DNA of 62,691 bases. It comes from an uncultured Acetatifactor sp. (GTDB lineage Bacteria; Bacillota; Clostridia; Lachnospirales; Lachnospiraceae). Below are positions 55,103-62,691 of the stretch, piece by piece. The notes under the pieces were generated by a model, which was not told where the DNA came from, made no database searches, and saw only the letters and a program-made list of their open reading frames with translations. The translations under genes and the position numbers were made by a program. The stretch covers positions 1-62,691 of the forward strand of contig CANRIP010000013.1 in NCBI GenBank assembly GCA_947630715.1, written 5' to 3'. Each line of letters opens with the position of its first letter. The first letter of the stretch is position 1.

Positions 55103-56899
55103 TTATCCCACCGCGGGATCGTCCGGCGGCTGCTCCTGCCCCAGCCCGTACAGCCATACCCGCCAGTAACCGATGTCCGTTTCGTAGCATCCCATCAGGG
55201 AAAGTCCCAGCTCCTGCGCGTTTTTGATCACGCCGCAGGAAAAAAGGTACTCGCATCCCAATTCCTGCAGCGCTTCCATATCCAGCTCCAGCTCCTCATA
55301 AACCACCTCGCTGTCCTTTCCCAGCATCCAGGCGTTCCCCGTGACGTTGTTAAACAGATAGCAGCGGCTCCCCCACTCGTCAAAATAAAGCCGGGACTGC
55401 AGGTTCTTTTCCAGCTCCTTGGCAATCACCTGCCGAAACCGGTGTTTGTATTCCAGGGGGTAATTGTTGGAATACCCGTCCACCGTGTAAAATCCGTGCA
55501 TCAGCGCTGGCGCCGGACAGATCCCCAGATGGGCCACCCGGTAGGTGGACATATCCCTGCCTATGGCGTCCTCTAGCTGCTGCATCAGATCTTCCGCATA
55601 ATAACTTTCCCAGGAAATGTATCCTGTAATGCCCGAACCGTTATTGTACTGGTTCACATTCCTGTACAGGTAAGAATTTTCCTTAATCAACTGCAGCGTC
55701 GGCATCATCACCGCCGCAATCGCGCACAACTGGAACGCCGGAGACAAAAGCAGGGACGAAAGTTTCCCTTTCCCCTTCATTCCCCACCATACGGAACAGC
55801 ACAATGCGGTTTCCAGATACCATCCCGCCGGATAGACCCAGTAAAACCGCTCCATCTGAAAATAATGCAGGAACCCGTGAAGGCTGTTCTTACAATCCAC
55901 CACAGGACTCCATCGGCAGAAACCGTAAAACAAGGCGATGCCAAATAAAAGGAAAAGCCCCGCCCCCGCAAGGATGAGCCGCTTTCTGCTCTCCCGCTCC
56001 ATTTTTTGATAACACACCGCCCCCAGGAGCAGGGAAACCACAATCGGCAAAATCAGATACCGATGCAGCGACGGCGCATGCTGGGCGCTGGACGTAAAAA
56101 CCTCCCAGACCGTCTTCCAGAAGGGCATGGCATACGTCACCATTTCCTCCCGATGGCTGACGTATTCCTTCCGCCCCAGAAACAGCTCCCAAAACAGATT
56201 CCGGTTCATCCAGACATAGACCGCTGTCAAAAGCGCAAAGCCGCCGGCCAGCATCCCCCATTTGCGTCTGCGCAGGAAGGATACGACCGTCCCCGCCGCC
56301 CAGAATCCCAAAACCACATATCCGGTCAGCACCAGATTGCTGGTCAGACCATAGAAAACCAAAATGCCGTAAGAGGGCAGAAGGTTCTTCCCTTTCCAAA
56401 GCCGTAAGAACCCATATGCCGCCAGCGGAATTCCCACCGCCGACAAGCCATAAATCGGAAGATGGGGCAGCATGCAGAAACATCCGGCGGCTATCAGCGA
56501 TAAAAAGCTGCTGCCGGTCAATTCCTTCACGCACAGATACATTCCCAGAAATCCCGCCGTCACCATCACCGCATACTGGGTCACAAAAGCCCAGAACGCC
56601 GGGAGAAATCTGTATAAGGGCACAAACAGCGCCGCGGCCGGCTGCAGCCCGCTGGGGTTGATTCCCCCCATCATCTCCGGCCATATCTCCAAGCCGTCTC
56701 CCATATGCTTTGCGGAAAAAACCATGCTCATCATGACTTCATCCCACTGATCATGATAGTCAAACACGCTTCCCTCGCCCAAAACCAGAATGGGAGCCAT
56801 AATCGCCGCCAAAAGAATCGGGAACAATATCCACAGCGGCCACCGATCCATCTTCATCAGCGCATCATTGATTTTTCCGCCCACTCTGTTGATCCGCAT
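55103..56899 (-). CDS. Large polytopic membrane protein, DUF6044-like, probable GT-C enzyme
   Basis: 598 aa from the ATG at 56899 (GGGAGGAG upstream). About 12 helices; an early external loop has DYHDQWDE, the acidic pattern of GT-C glycosyltransferases, and a soluble C-terminal domain of about 150 aa follows. It recalls DUF6044 from memory. It probably transfers sugars from a polyprenyl carrier outside the membrane; neighbours are the flippase and a sialyltransferase-like gene. Confidence 0.72.
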   Translation of the reverse strand: MRINRVGGKINDALMKMDRWPLWILFPILLAAIMAPILVLGEGSVFDYHDQWDEVMMSMVFSAKHMGDGLEIWPEMMGGINPSGLQPAAALFVPLYRFLPAFWAFVTQYAVMVTAGFLGMYLCVKELTGSSFLSLIAAGCFCMLPHLPIYGLSAVGIPLAAYGFLRLWKGKNLLPSYGILVFYGLTSNLVLTGYVVLGFWAAGTVVSFLRRRKWGMLAGGFALLTAVYVWMNRNLFWELFLGRKEYVSHREEMVTYAMPFWKTVWEVFTSSAQHAPSLHRYLILPIVVSLLLGAVCYQKMERESRKRLILAGAGLFLLFGIALFYGFCRWSPVVDCKNSLHGFLHYFQMERFYWVYPAGWYLETALCCSVWWGMKGKGKLSSLLLSPAFQLCAIAAVMMPTLQLIKENSYLYRNVNQYNNGSGITGYISWESYYAEDLMQQLEDAIGRDMSTYRVAHLGICPAPALMHGFYTVDGYSNNYPLEYKHRFRQVIAKELEKNLQSRLYFDEWGSRCYLFNNVTGNAWMLGKDSEVVYEELELDMEALQELGCEYLFSCGVIKNAQELGLSLMGCYETDIGYWRVWLYGLGQEQPPDDPAVG

Positions 56900-56976
56900 T
56901 TTCTCCTCCCAAATACCGCACCGCCTGAAAACCGCAAAATACCGGGAACCCATGGCTCACAGGAGGGCGGCATCCT

Positions 56977-58047
56977 TCAGATCGCCTCATTCTGCCGGTG
57001 GATCCGTGGATCCTCGTAAGCGTCCAGAAAATCCGGGCCCAGACGCACCGTTTCATCCGCAAATCCGATAGCCTTTATTTCCGTCAGCACCGAAATCACT
57101 TTGCGGAAACGCAGCCCCGGGAAAAAATTCAGAATTTCCATGGGAACCGCCGCGTCAAACTGAGGATACTCCGAAAACAGGGTCCTGTAATCCAGAGTGT
57201 CCCTGGGATGAGGTTTGAGAAAGACGGTTCCCTCCTTTTCATACCGCGCAATAATGTCCCGGAAAATCTTTTCCCGCACCTCCATGGAGCAGAGAGGCTC
57301 GGTCAGCACCAAAATCTTATTTTGCATTTTGCCGCTCTCACGGATCTGTTCCTCCAGCCTGTCTTTATCCCGGATAAACGCCCGAAGAATCAGCTCCTTC
57401 CCCTGCTCGTCCAGAGCGTCCGTCAGTTTCTGCCGGGGCACTTCTACATAGTAGGGACAGGGGTGCGCAATGGCGGCGATATCGTTCACTTCCATATCCA
57501 GGCAGTATTTCCCGTACCCGTTCTGGATAAAGATCAGGTTCAGCTTTTTGGACAGAAACGCTTTCAGCTTAAAATGCCCGCGGTTGTCATATCGGGCAGT
57601 GTCAAAGTGTACCAGGCAGTTCAACCCGTCCTCCACCGCGTGGTAAGGAATCTTTTTCCAGTTCAGATAATACCCAATCGGGTCGCTGTCGCAGAACACA
57701 TAAATATCCCGGTATTCCTTAAAATGGACCGGAACGTAAGGCGCATTCAGCTTGGCCAGTTTCTTTGTGAATCGAATCCGCGCCAGCATATTCCTCAGAA
57801 AGCTGCTCCGGTCCTGCCGGTAAGCGGCAAGCTCCGGGAAAAAATCCGCCCGCTTTTCCTCATACTCCAAAACCTGTTCAAAAAGTCCCGTACTCTCCAC
57901 CCTGCTTTTGAGCTGTTCAAAATTGTTGGACATTTTGCTCAACAGCAGCGTGGCCTGTCCGCGTTTTTCTGCCGGCAGATTCCATTCCTTCAGAAACGTC
58001 ACATAAACGTGATAATAGGTGTGACATACATAAATGCGTTCTTTCAT
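56977..58047 (-). CDS. GT52/polysialyltransferase-like glycosyltransferase
   Basis: 356 aa, no membrane helix. It opens IYVCHTYYHVYVT, as do GT52 enzymes. A 'VFLKPHPRD' motif lies around residue 280; the HP motif binds CMP in bacterial sialyltransferases. With the PseF-like CMP-sugar enzyme nearby, it is a likely nonulosonate transferase. The family call is from motifs only. Confidence 0.7.
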   Translation of the reverse strand: MKERIYVCHTYYHVYVTFLKEWNLPAEKRGQATLLLSKMSNNFEQLKSRVESTGLFEQVLEYEEKRADFFPELAAYRQDRSSFLRNMLARIRFTKKLAKLNAPYVPVHFKEYRDIYVFCDSDPIGYYLNWKKIPYHAVEDGLNCLVHFDTARYDNRGHFKLKAFLSKKLNLIFIQNGYGKYCLDMEVNDIAAIAHPCPYYVEVPRQKLTDALDEQGKELILRAFIRDKDRLEEQIRESGKMQNKILVLTEPLCSMEVREKIFRDIIARYEKEGTVFLKPHPRDTLDYRTLFSEYPQFDAAVPMEILNFFPGLRFRKVISVLTEIKAIGFADETVRLGPDFLDAYEDPRIHRQNEAI

Positions 58048-58092
58048 ACCTGGTTCACTCCGCGGCGGCCGAATCCCCCTTATGCCGGCCTC

Positions 58093-59019
58093 CTATAAAT
58101 TGATTTTCTCCCGGATCACATACTGGGGAGAATTATTCAGACTGATATAGATTCTTCCGATATATTCCCCGATCAGTCCCAGCATCAGCATAATCATGCC
58201 GCCAAAAAACACCAGGGCCGCCATGGTGGAGCTGAATCCCATGGGTACGTCCGGCCTGACCATGCGCCTGATAATCACATAAATGCCGTAAAAAAATCCC
58301 ACCATGGCGCTCAAGGCGCCCAGACCCGTCGCCATCCGAAGAGGCTTGACGGAAAACGCCGTAAACCCGTTGAGCCAAAGGCCGATCAGTTTTTTCAAGG
58401 TATAACCGGAGGAACCGATCTCCCGCTCTCTGTGATTTACATACACATTAGCGATACGGCCGGTGCTGCGAAGCACAAGCCCAATCACATAAGGATAGGA
58501 ATTCTCATACCGGATCATGTCCTCCACCACAAACCGTTTCACCGCAAAATAGCTGGACACATAAAGCTCCTTGGGCTTTTCCAGCAGAATCCTGGCCATG
58601 CGTTCGTTTACCCTGCTGCCGAAATTGCGGAAAAGGGAGTGTTTTTTATGCTCATACTTTGCGTACACCGCATCGTATCCCTCCTCCAGCTTATCCAGGA
58701 GCTTGTCTGCCTCGTCCGCCGGCGTCTGGCCGTCATCGTCCAGACAGACCACATAGTCGCCGTCCGAATGTCTCAGCCCCGCCATCAACGCGGAATGCTG
58801 TCCAAAGTTTCTGGCAAAATCGATCCCCTTCACAAACGGATACTCCCCGCAGAGCCCGCGGATCACGCCCAGGGTGTCGTCCGGAGAGCAGTCATTGACC
58901 AGAATGATCTCATATTCATACTGATCCATAGATTTCATCTTCCGGTTAATCTCATCCACCACGCCCGGCAGCGTCTTGGCCGAACGATAGCAGGGAATGA
59001 CAAAGCTGACTTTCTTCAT
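58093..59019 (-). CDS. GT2 polyprenyl-phosphate glycosyltransferase, ArnC/GtrB-like
   Basis: 308 aa from the ATG at 59019, with AGGGAA upstream; the 26 extra residues of a longer frame look noncoding. GT-A core (FVIPCYRSAKT, CLDDDGQTP), then two helices (about 232-300). It attaches a sugar to a polyprenyl phosphate for use outside the membrane by GT-C enzymes. It is the second protein of this type in the cluster. Confidence 0.85.
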   Translation of the reverse strand: MKKVSFVIPCYRSAKTLPGVVDEINRKMKSMDQYEYEIILVNDCSPDDTLGVIRGLCGEYPFVKGIDFARNFGQHSALMAGLRHSDGDYVVCLDDDGQTPADEADKLLDKLEEGYDAVYAKYEHKKHSLFRNFGSRVNERMARILLEKPKELYVSSYFAVKRFVVEDMIRYENSYPYVIGLVLRSTGRIANVYVNHREREIGSSGYTLKKLIGLWLNGFTAFSVKPLRMATGLGALSAMVGFFYGIYVIIRRMVRPDVPMGFSSTMAALVFFGGMIMLMLGLIGEYIGRIYISLNNSPQYVIREKINL

Positions 59020-59056
59020 AATATGATTCCCTTCTCCCTTCCAGGGGCGTCTGTGC

Positions 59057-59200
59057 AGGGGGTTGTTGGTGCAGATTTCTCTGGTTGCAGGTTTCATTTG
59101 CGCAAGGTTTTATTCATTTCAGGCTTTCTTGGAACAGGGTTTGTTGGTTCAAGATTTCGCAGGGTTACGGCTGCACCGGGGCAGGATCTCGTTGGTTCAA
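59057..59200 (-). repeat. Degenerate ~25-bp quasi-repeats between two genes
   Basis: Leftward, the pattern GAAATCT(T)G-ACCAACAA-CCCTG occurs twice (about 59126-59155 and 59057-59085), with shorter echoes such as GAACCAACGAGATCCTG right after the GNAT stop. No hairpin or promoter was recognised in this 177-base gap. Confidence 0.4.
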
Positions 59201-59739
59201 ATGCCTGTCTGCTCATAAGGGTTCAGAGCCGCCATCCACACAATATCCCGGAATTCCCCATCGATGCAGACATCTTCCCGTAAAAGCCCTTCCCGCACAA
59301 ACCCGGCTTTTTCATAGCTGCGGATCGCCCGGGCGTTGTCGGCAAGAGCCCTCAGATATACCCTGTGCAGCCCTTCTTCCCGAAAACCATACTCAAGCAT
59401 CAGTTCTGCCGCCGCGGTTCCGATTCCCCTTCCTCTGGCGGATTCTACACCGATAAAGATTCCGTACTCCGCCTTGCGGTGCTTTCTGTCAATGTCCCTG
59501 ATATACACGGATCCCAAGGGTTCGTCCCCGTGAATGTCGCAGATCATCATCTGAACCGCTTTTCCGGTTTCCACCATATTCCGGATCCAGCTTTCATGAC
59601 CTTCCCGGGTAAAGGGCTCCCGATAGATAAAATGTCTGCGCACTCCATCGCTGTTTCGCCAGCCTATAATCCGATCCGTATCCTCATAGGTCATCAGGCG
59701 CAGATAAATCCCCGCCTGCAAATTTTCATATCGTTCCAT
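59197..59739 (-). CDS. GNAT-family N-acetyltransferase, possibly sugar-modifying (PseH-like)
   Basis: 180 aa from the ATG at 59739; an ATG at 59802 overlapping the previous stop would add 21 residues that do not look conserved. The acetyl-CoA loop is ESARGRGIGTAA, with 'YEKAGFVREGLLRE' near the end, as in RimJ/PseH-type enzymes. Between a GT2 and a PseC-like gene it may acetylate an amino sugar. A ribosomal-protein acetyltransferase is the alternative. Confidence 0.75.
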   Translation of the reverse strand: MERYENLQAGIYLRLMTYEDTDRIIGWRNSDGVRRHFIYREPFTREGHESWIRNMVETGKAVQMMICDIHGDEPLGSVYIRDIDRKHRKAEYGIFIGVESARGRGIGTAAAELMLEYGFREEGLHRVYLRALADNARAIRSYEKAGFVREGLLREDVCIDGEFRDIVWMAALNPYEQTGI

Positions 59740-59798
59740 TCCGTCACACGGCCTCCCTTTCTTTCGGATGGTTGAAAACCTGTTTCCGGGATGGGCGG

Positions 59799-60737
59799 TC
59801 ATCCTGCCTTTTCCCGCTTTTGTGCGGCCGCGTATAGAAATCTCTGTTCAAAGTCCCTTCTGTCCTTTGCCTCCAAAATTTCCAGAATCATTCCCGCAAA
59901 AAAAGACTGGATCCCGGCCAGCGCCATAAACCCGCATACGATCAGGGTCGGAAAGCGCGGCACCAGTCCCGTTTTCATGTACACATTCACAATGGGAATC
60001 AGAAACACAAAGGCGGCGATAAAAAGGATCAGACCGATCCCGCCAAAAAACTTCAGCGGCTTATAATTCCTGTATAGCTGCAGCATTTTGCCGATCACCC
60101 GTACGCCGTCATTATAGGTATTGAGCTTGGAAACGCTTCCCTGGGGGCGGTCCCGGTACCGCACCACCACATTTTCGATCTGCATTCTATAATGGACCGC
60201 GTGAACCGTCATTTCCGTCTCGATCTCAAATCCCTGGGAAAACACAGGAAAGGTTTTCACAAACTCATAGCTGAAAGCCCTGTACCCCGTCATGATATCC
60301 CTGATATCGGAGTGAAAAAGGCGATTGATCCCCCACCGCATAAAGCTGTTTCCGAAATTGTGAAAGTGCCGCTTGTTTTCCTTGAAATAAGTGGAGGACA
60401 GGCGATCTCCCACCACCATATCCGCATGCCGGGTCAGCACCTGATCCACAAGCTCTCTGGCATCGTCCAGCGGATAGGTATCGTCCCCGTCCAGCATCAG
60501 ATAACACTCCGCATCGATCTCCCGAAACATCCTGCGGATCACGTTTCCCTTGCCCTGCCTGTACTCATGCCGAACCACCGCTCCGGCGGTTTCCGCCAGT
60601 TCAGCCGTACGATCCGTGGAATTATTGTCGTATACATACACAACTGCCTCAGGCAGCGCATTCTTCGCGTCCCGGATCACCTTCTCCACAGTCTGCTCCT
60701 CGTTATAACACGGTATCAGCACTGCTATTTTATCCAT
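59799..60737 (-). CDS. GT2 DPM1-like glycosyltransferase with C-terminal membrane helices
   Basis: 312 aa from the ATG at 60737 (GGAGGG upstream; a TTG 21 bases earlier is unlikely). GT-A core: LIPCYNEEQTV, DNNSTDRT, LDGDDTYP; two C-terminal helices (about 235-300). DPM1-like enzymes make polyprenyl-phosphate sugars. Third of this type in the block. Confidence 0.85.
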   Translation of the reverse strand: MDKIAVLIPCYNEEQTVEKVIRDAKNALPEAVVYVYDNNSTDRTAELAETAGAVVRHEYRQGKGNVIRRMFREIDAECYLMLDGDDTYPLDDARELVDQVLTRHADMVVGDRLSSTYFKENKRHFHNFGNSFMRWGINRLFHSDIRDIMTGYRAFSYEFVKTFPVFSQGFEIETEMTVHAVHYRMQIENVVVRYRDRPQGSVSKLNTYNDGVRVIGKMLQLYRNYKPLKFFGGIGLILFIAAFVFLIPIVNVYMKTGLVPRFPTLIVCGFMALAGIQSFFAGMILEILEAKDRRDFEQRFLYAAAQKREKAG

Positions 60738-60805
60738 TCCCTCCGGTCCCTTTCTCAAAGTTACCTTTTATTGTATCACGGATTCCTCGTCCCATCCACT
60801 GTTTT

Positions 60806-62035
60806 TTACCGCGTTCCCCCCTGCTGCGCCGCGTCTCCTTCCTTTTTCCGATAGTAGGAAACCACCTTTTTTACCGCCCGGACCGTATCTTCCACTTCCC
60901 CGTCCGTAAGGGAATAATACAGCGGAATGCTCATGGACCACTGGTAATAGGCTTCCGCGTTGGGGCAAAGGCCCCGGGAATACCCCAGTTTCTCATAGTA
61001 GGAATGCCAGTAAACCGGCAGATAATGCACCTGTGGACAGACATTTTCCGCATAGAGCGCGTCAAAAAACTGCCGTCTGTCGCAGACCAGGCGTTCCGGG
61101 TTCAGGCGGATCACATAAAGATGGCGCGTTGTGTCCGATTCCGGAATTTCCTTTTGCAGAATCAACTCCGGCATCTGGGAGAAAATCCTGTTGTATGTCT
61201 CCACGATTTCCCTGCGCCGGGCTGAGAAACGATCCAGTTTGCTTAACTGGCTTAACAAAAGGGCCGCCTGAAAATCTGTCATGCGGTAGTTAAAGCCCAG
61301 CTCCACCTGTTCATTGTACCAAAGAGCGTCGGTAGGATGAACCATTTCACCGGGATCCCTGGTGATCCCGTGGGTGCGCAGCCGAAACAACCGGCGGTAC
61401 AGTTTTTCATCGTTGGTGGTGATCGCGCCGCCCTCTCCGCCGGTCACGGTCTTGACCGGGTGAAAGCTGAAACAGGTCATATCGGCAATGCTCCCCACCG
61501 GTTTCCCCTTATATTTCGTACCGATGGCGTGTGCGGCATCTTCAATCAGCGTCAGCCCATGTTCCCGGCATATCCTGCCGATCTCATCATGCTTTACGGC
61601 CTGCCCGGTGAAATCCACCGCCACAATGCCCCGGGTGCGGGGCGTAATCAGCTTTTCAATGGATTGGGGGTCGATGTTGTATGTCTCCGGATCAATGTCC
61701 GCAAAGACAGGGATTGCGCCGCAATACCGCACACAGTTGGCCGATGCGGCAAACGTGATGGAACTGACGATCACTTCGTCTCCCTCCTGAAACCCAGCCG
61801 CCAGCGCGGCCAGATGCAGGGCGGCGGTGCCGCTGGACACCACCACGGCGTATTTTGCCCCCGTCACCTCACACAGCTTTTTCTCCAACTGCTCCACTTT
61901 CGGCCCGCAGGTAATCAAATCCCCCCGCAGGACCTCCGCCACCGCATCGATATCGTCCTGTTCGATACACTGTCTCCCATAATAGATCGGCTTGTCCCGC
62001 ACCGGGCTGCCGCCGAAGATTGCCAGTTTTTCCAT
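60806..62035 (-). CDS. pseC: DegT-family aminotransferase, PseC-like
   Basis: 409 aa from the ATG at 62035 with AAGGA 8-9 bases before it. PLP enzyme: IYYGRQCIEQDDIDAV, SSGTAALHLAA, 'FSFHPVKTVTGGEGGA' (Lys binds PLP). These fit PseC, which aminates UDP-4-keto-6-deoxy-N-acetylaltrosamine in pseudaminic acid synthesis. Other DegT sugar transaminases are similar, so the substrate is uncertain. It is the first gene of the block. Confidence 0.8.
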   Translation of the reverse strand: MEKLAIFGGSPVRDKPIYYGRQCIEQDDIDAVAEVLRGDLITCGPKVEQLEKKLCEVTGAKYAVVVSSGTAALHLAALAAGFQEGDEVIVSSITFAASANCVRYCGAIPVFADIDPETYNIDPQSIEKLITPRTRGIVAVDFTGQAVKHDEIGRICREHGLTLIEDAAHAIGTKYKGKPVGSIADMTCFSFHPVKTVTGGEGGAITTNDEKLYRRLFRLRTHGITRDPGEMVHPTDALWYNEQVELGFNYRMTDFQAALLLSQLSKLDRFSARRREIVETYNRIFSQMPELILQKEIPESDTTRHLYVIRLNPERLVCDRRQFFDALYAENVCPQVHYLPVYWHSYYEKLGYSRGLCPNAEAYYQWSMSIPLYYSLTDGEVEDTVRAVKKVVSYYRKKEGDAAQQGGTR

Positions 62036-62074
62036 ATGGATCCATCCTTTCCGTAGCATCCGTCTATGGTATAC

Positions 62075-62103
62075 AGTCTAGCAGAAAATGGCAAATGTTA
62101 CAA
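62075..62103 (-). promoter_or_regulatory. Possible promoter of the pseC-led block
   Basis: TTGTAA (62103-62098), a 17-base spacer and TAGACT (62080-62075); both boxes match at four of six positions. The rest of the gap to 62248 is AT-rich with no gene seen. Confidence 0.4.
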
Positions 62104-62235
62104 CGTGATTCTTCTTAAATTTCTGTTCCTAAAAATGAATTGTTAAATTTCACTCTCAAAACTTTGAAACATTCCGACAACCTCTTGACATTACTATTTT
62201 TAGATGTATGTAAGCATTGACAGCAGAAAATAGCA

Positions 62236-62269
62236 GGAGCCGGAAACCTACGAATCGGTTTCCGGCTCC
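62236..62269. terminator. Perfect 13-bp hairpin terminator
   Basis: GGAGCCGGAAACC / GGTTTCCGGCTCC with an 8-base loop. The + side continues GATTTTGTTT; the - side TGCTATTTTC. It closes the AbrB transcript before pseC. The stem contains the last codons of the toxin remnant. Confidence 0.75.
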
Positions 62270-62370
62270 GATTTTGTTTCGTTGTTTAGTTTTGAAATCA
62301 GGTGAAGAAATTCGGCCGGTGTCATAATAGCCGGATATATCCGTTTCAATTCATCTACTTTCTTTGACAA
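62248..62370 (-). pseudogene. C-terminal remnant of a PIN-family toxin gene
   Basis: An open frame overlaps the end of the AbrB gene, with only a TTG at 62370 as a start, giving 40 residues. 'YPAIMTPAEFLHLISKLN' resembles the C-terminal tail of PIN-domain toxins ('ITPREFLELL' style), which often follow AbrB-type antitoxins. The catalytic PIN part is absent, consistent with an internal deletion. The family call is from memory of the tail motif. Confidence 0.45.
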
Positions 62371-62608
62371 GCGCCATTACGTCATCATCAGAAGTAAGTC
62401 CCGCCTTCTCTGCCTCTCCCACCATCTCGCTTTGCAATACCTGCATGGCGTAAATTGCAGAATTTACAATGCGGACAGAATTTCCCTCAACAATAAAGGA
62501 AATACGGTCGCCGCTTGCCACACCAAGCGCTTCCCGAACGTCTTTCGGAATAGTGACCTGCCCCTTTGCCATGACTTTTGCATTATCAATAAAGGCCCTT
62601 GCTGACAT
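62351..62608 (-). CDS. AbrB/MazE/SpoVT-family antitoxin-like DNA-binding protein
   Basis: 85 aa, with GGGAGG upstream. 'KVMAKGQVTIPKDVREALG' and 'GDRISFIVEGNSVRIVN' form the swapped-hairpin AbrB fold. Antitoxins of this kind usually precede a PIN toxin and repress their own operon. Here only a toxin tail follows, so this is probably an orphan antitoxin. Confidence 0.88.
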   Translation of the reverse strand: MSARAFIDNAKVMAKGQVTIPKDVREALGVASGDRISFIVEGNSVRIVNSAIYAMQVLQSEMVGEAEKAGLTSDDDVMALVKESR

Positions 62609-62691
62609 TTCTCATACCTCCCTATATTGTCAAGTGATTTCCCTTAAAAAATCAAGGAATTTTAAGTTTCATATCTCAGGTGATTGAGCCA

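Overview
This window looks like part of the chromosome of a Gram-positive gut-type Clostridia, most likely Lachnospiraceae. The evidence is AGGAGG-type ribosome binding sites, a fairly GC-rich coding bias, a LytR-CpsA-Psr protein, GH25 muramidases and no outer-membrane genes. This is a judgement from gene content, not a database match. I saw no rRNA, tRNA, CRISPR array, transposase or phage gene.

Layout. (1) 20-8682, + strand: a tightly coupled four-gene operon of large proteins I cannot assign. The first carries a Hint (Hedgehog/intein-type) autoprocessing domain followed by a domain with an HxxxDxxxH motif. (2) 8687-11372, - strand: an orphan FakA-like domain protein and a NatA/NatB-type ABC exporter. 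(3) 11741-12841, + strand: an HD-GYP c-di-GMP phosphodiesterase. (4) 12863-16081, - strand: a ZIP transporter plus a Zn/Cd/Pb P-type ATPase with a separate HMA chaperone, behind a near-consensus promoter and a perfect ArsR/SmtB-like operator. (5) 16144-19345: an unusually long ClpX and an HtrA protease. (6) 19457-62035: about 42 kb of surface-glycan genes, nearly all on the - strand. (7) 62248-62608: an AbrB-type antitoxin followed by what looks like the tail of a lost PIN toxin.

The glycan region has two blocks. The promoter-distal block (39842 down to 19457) holds rfbB, rfbA and rfbC for dTDP-6-deoxyhexoses, a Wzm/Wzt exporter whose Wzt has a C-terminal cargo-type domain, a methyltransferase-kinase fusion resembling the WbdD chain terminator, four GT2 enzymes, an initiating sugar-phosphate transferase, a phosphohexomutase, an LCP ligase, glmS and a GH25 muramidase. 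The other block (62103 down to 44532) holds nonulosonate-type genes (pseC-like, GNAT, pseF-like, a GT52/polysialyltransferase-like enzyme), a PglK-like flippase, GtrB- and GtrII-like side-chain glucosylation proteins, rffA and several polytopic GT-C-like proteins. The rffA product needs the RfbA/RfbB intermediate, so the blocks are metabolically linked. Between them sit a GH25 protein with a long acidic cytoplasmic tail made of 159-bp tandem repeats and a probably inactive SGNH-fold protein.

The best candidates for undescribed biology are the Hint operon, the chain-terminator/Wzt pairing in a Gram-positive cell, the acidic-tail muramidase and a repeat family that places ribosome binding sites in front of genes.
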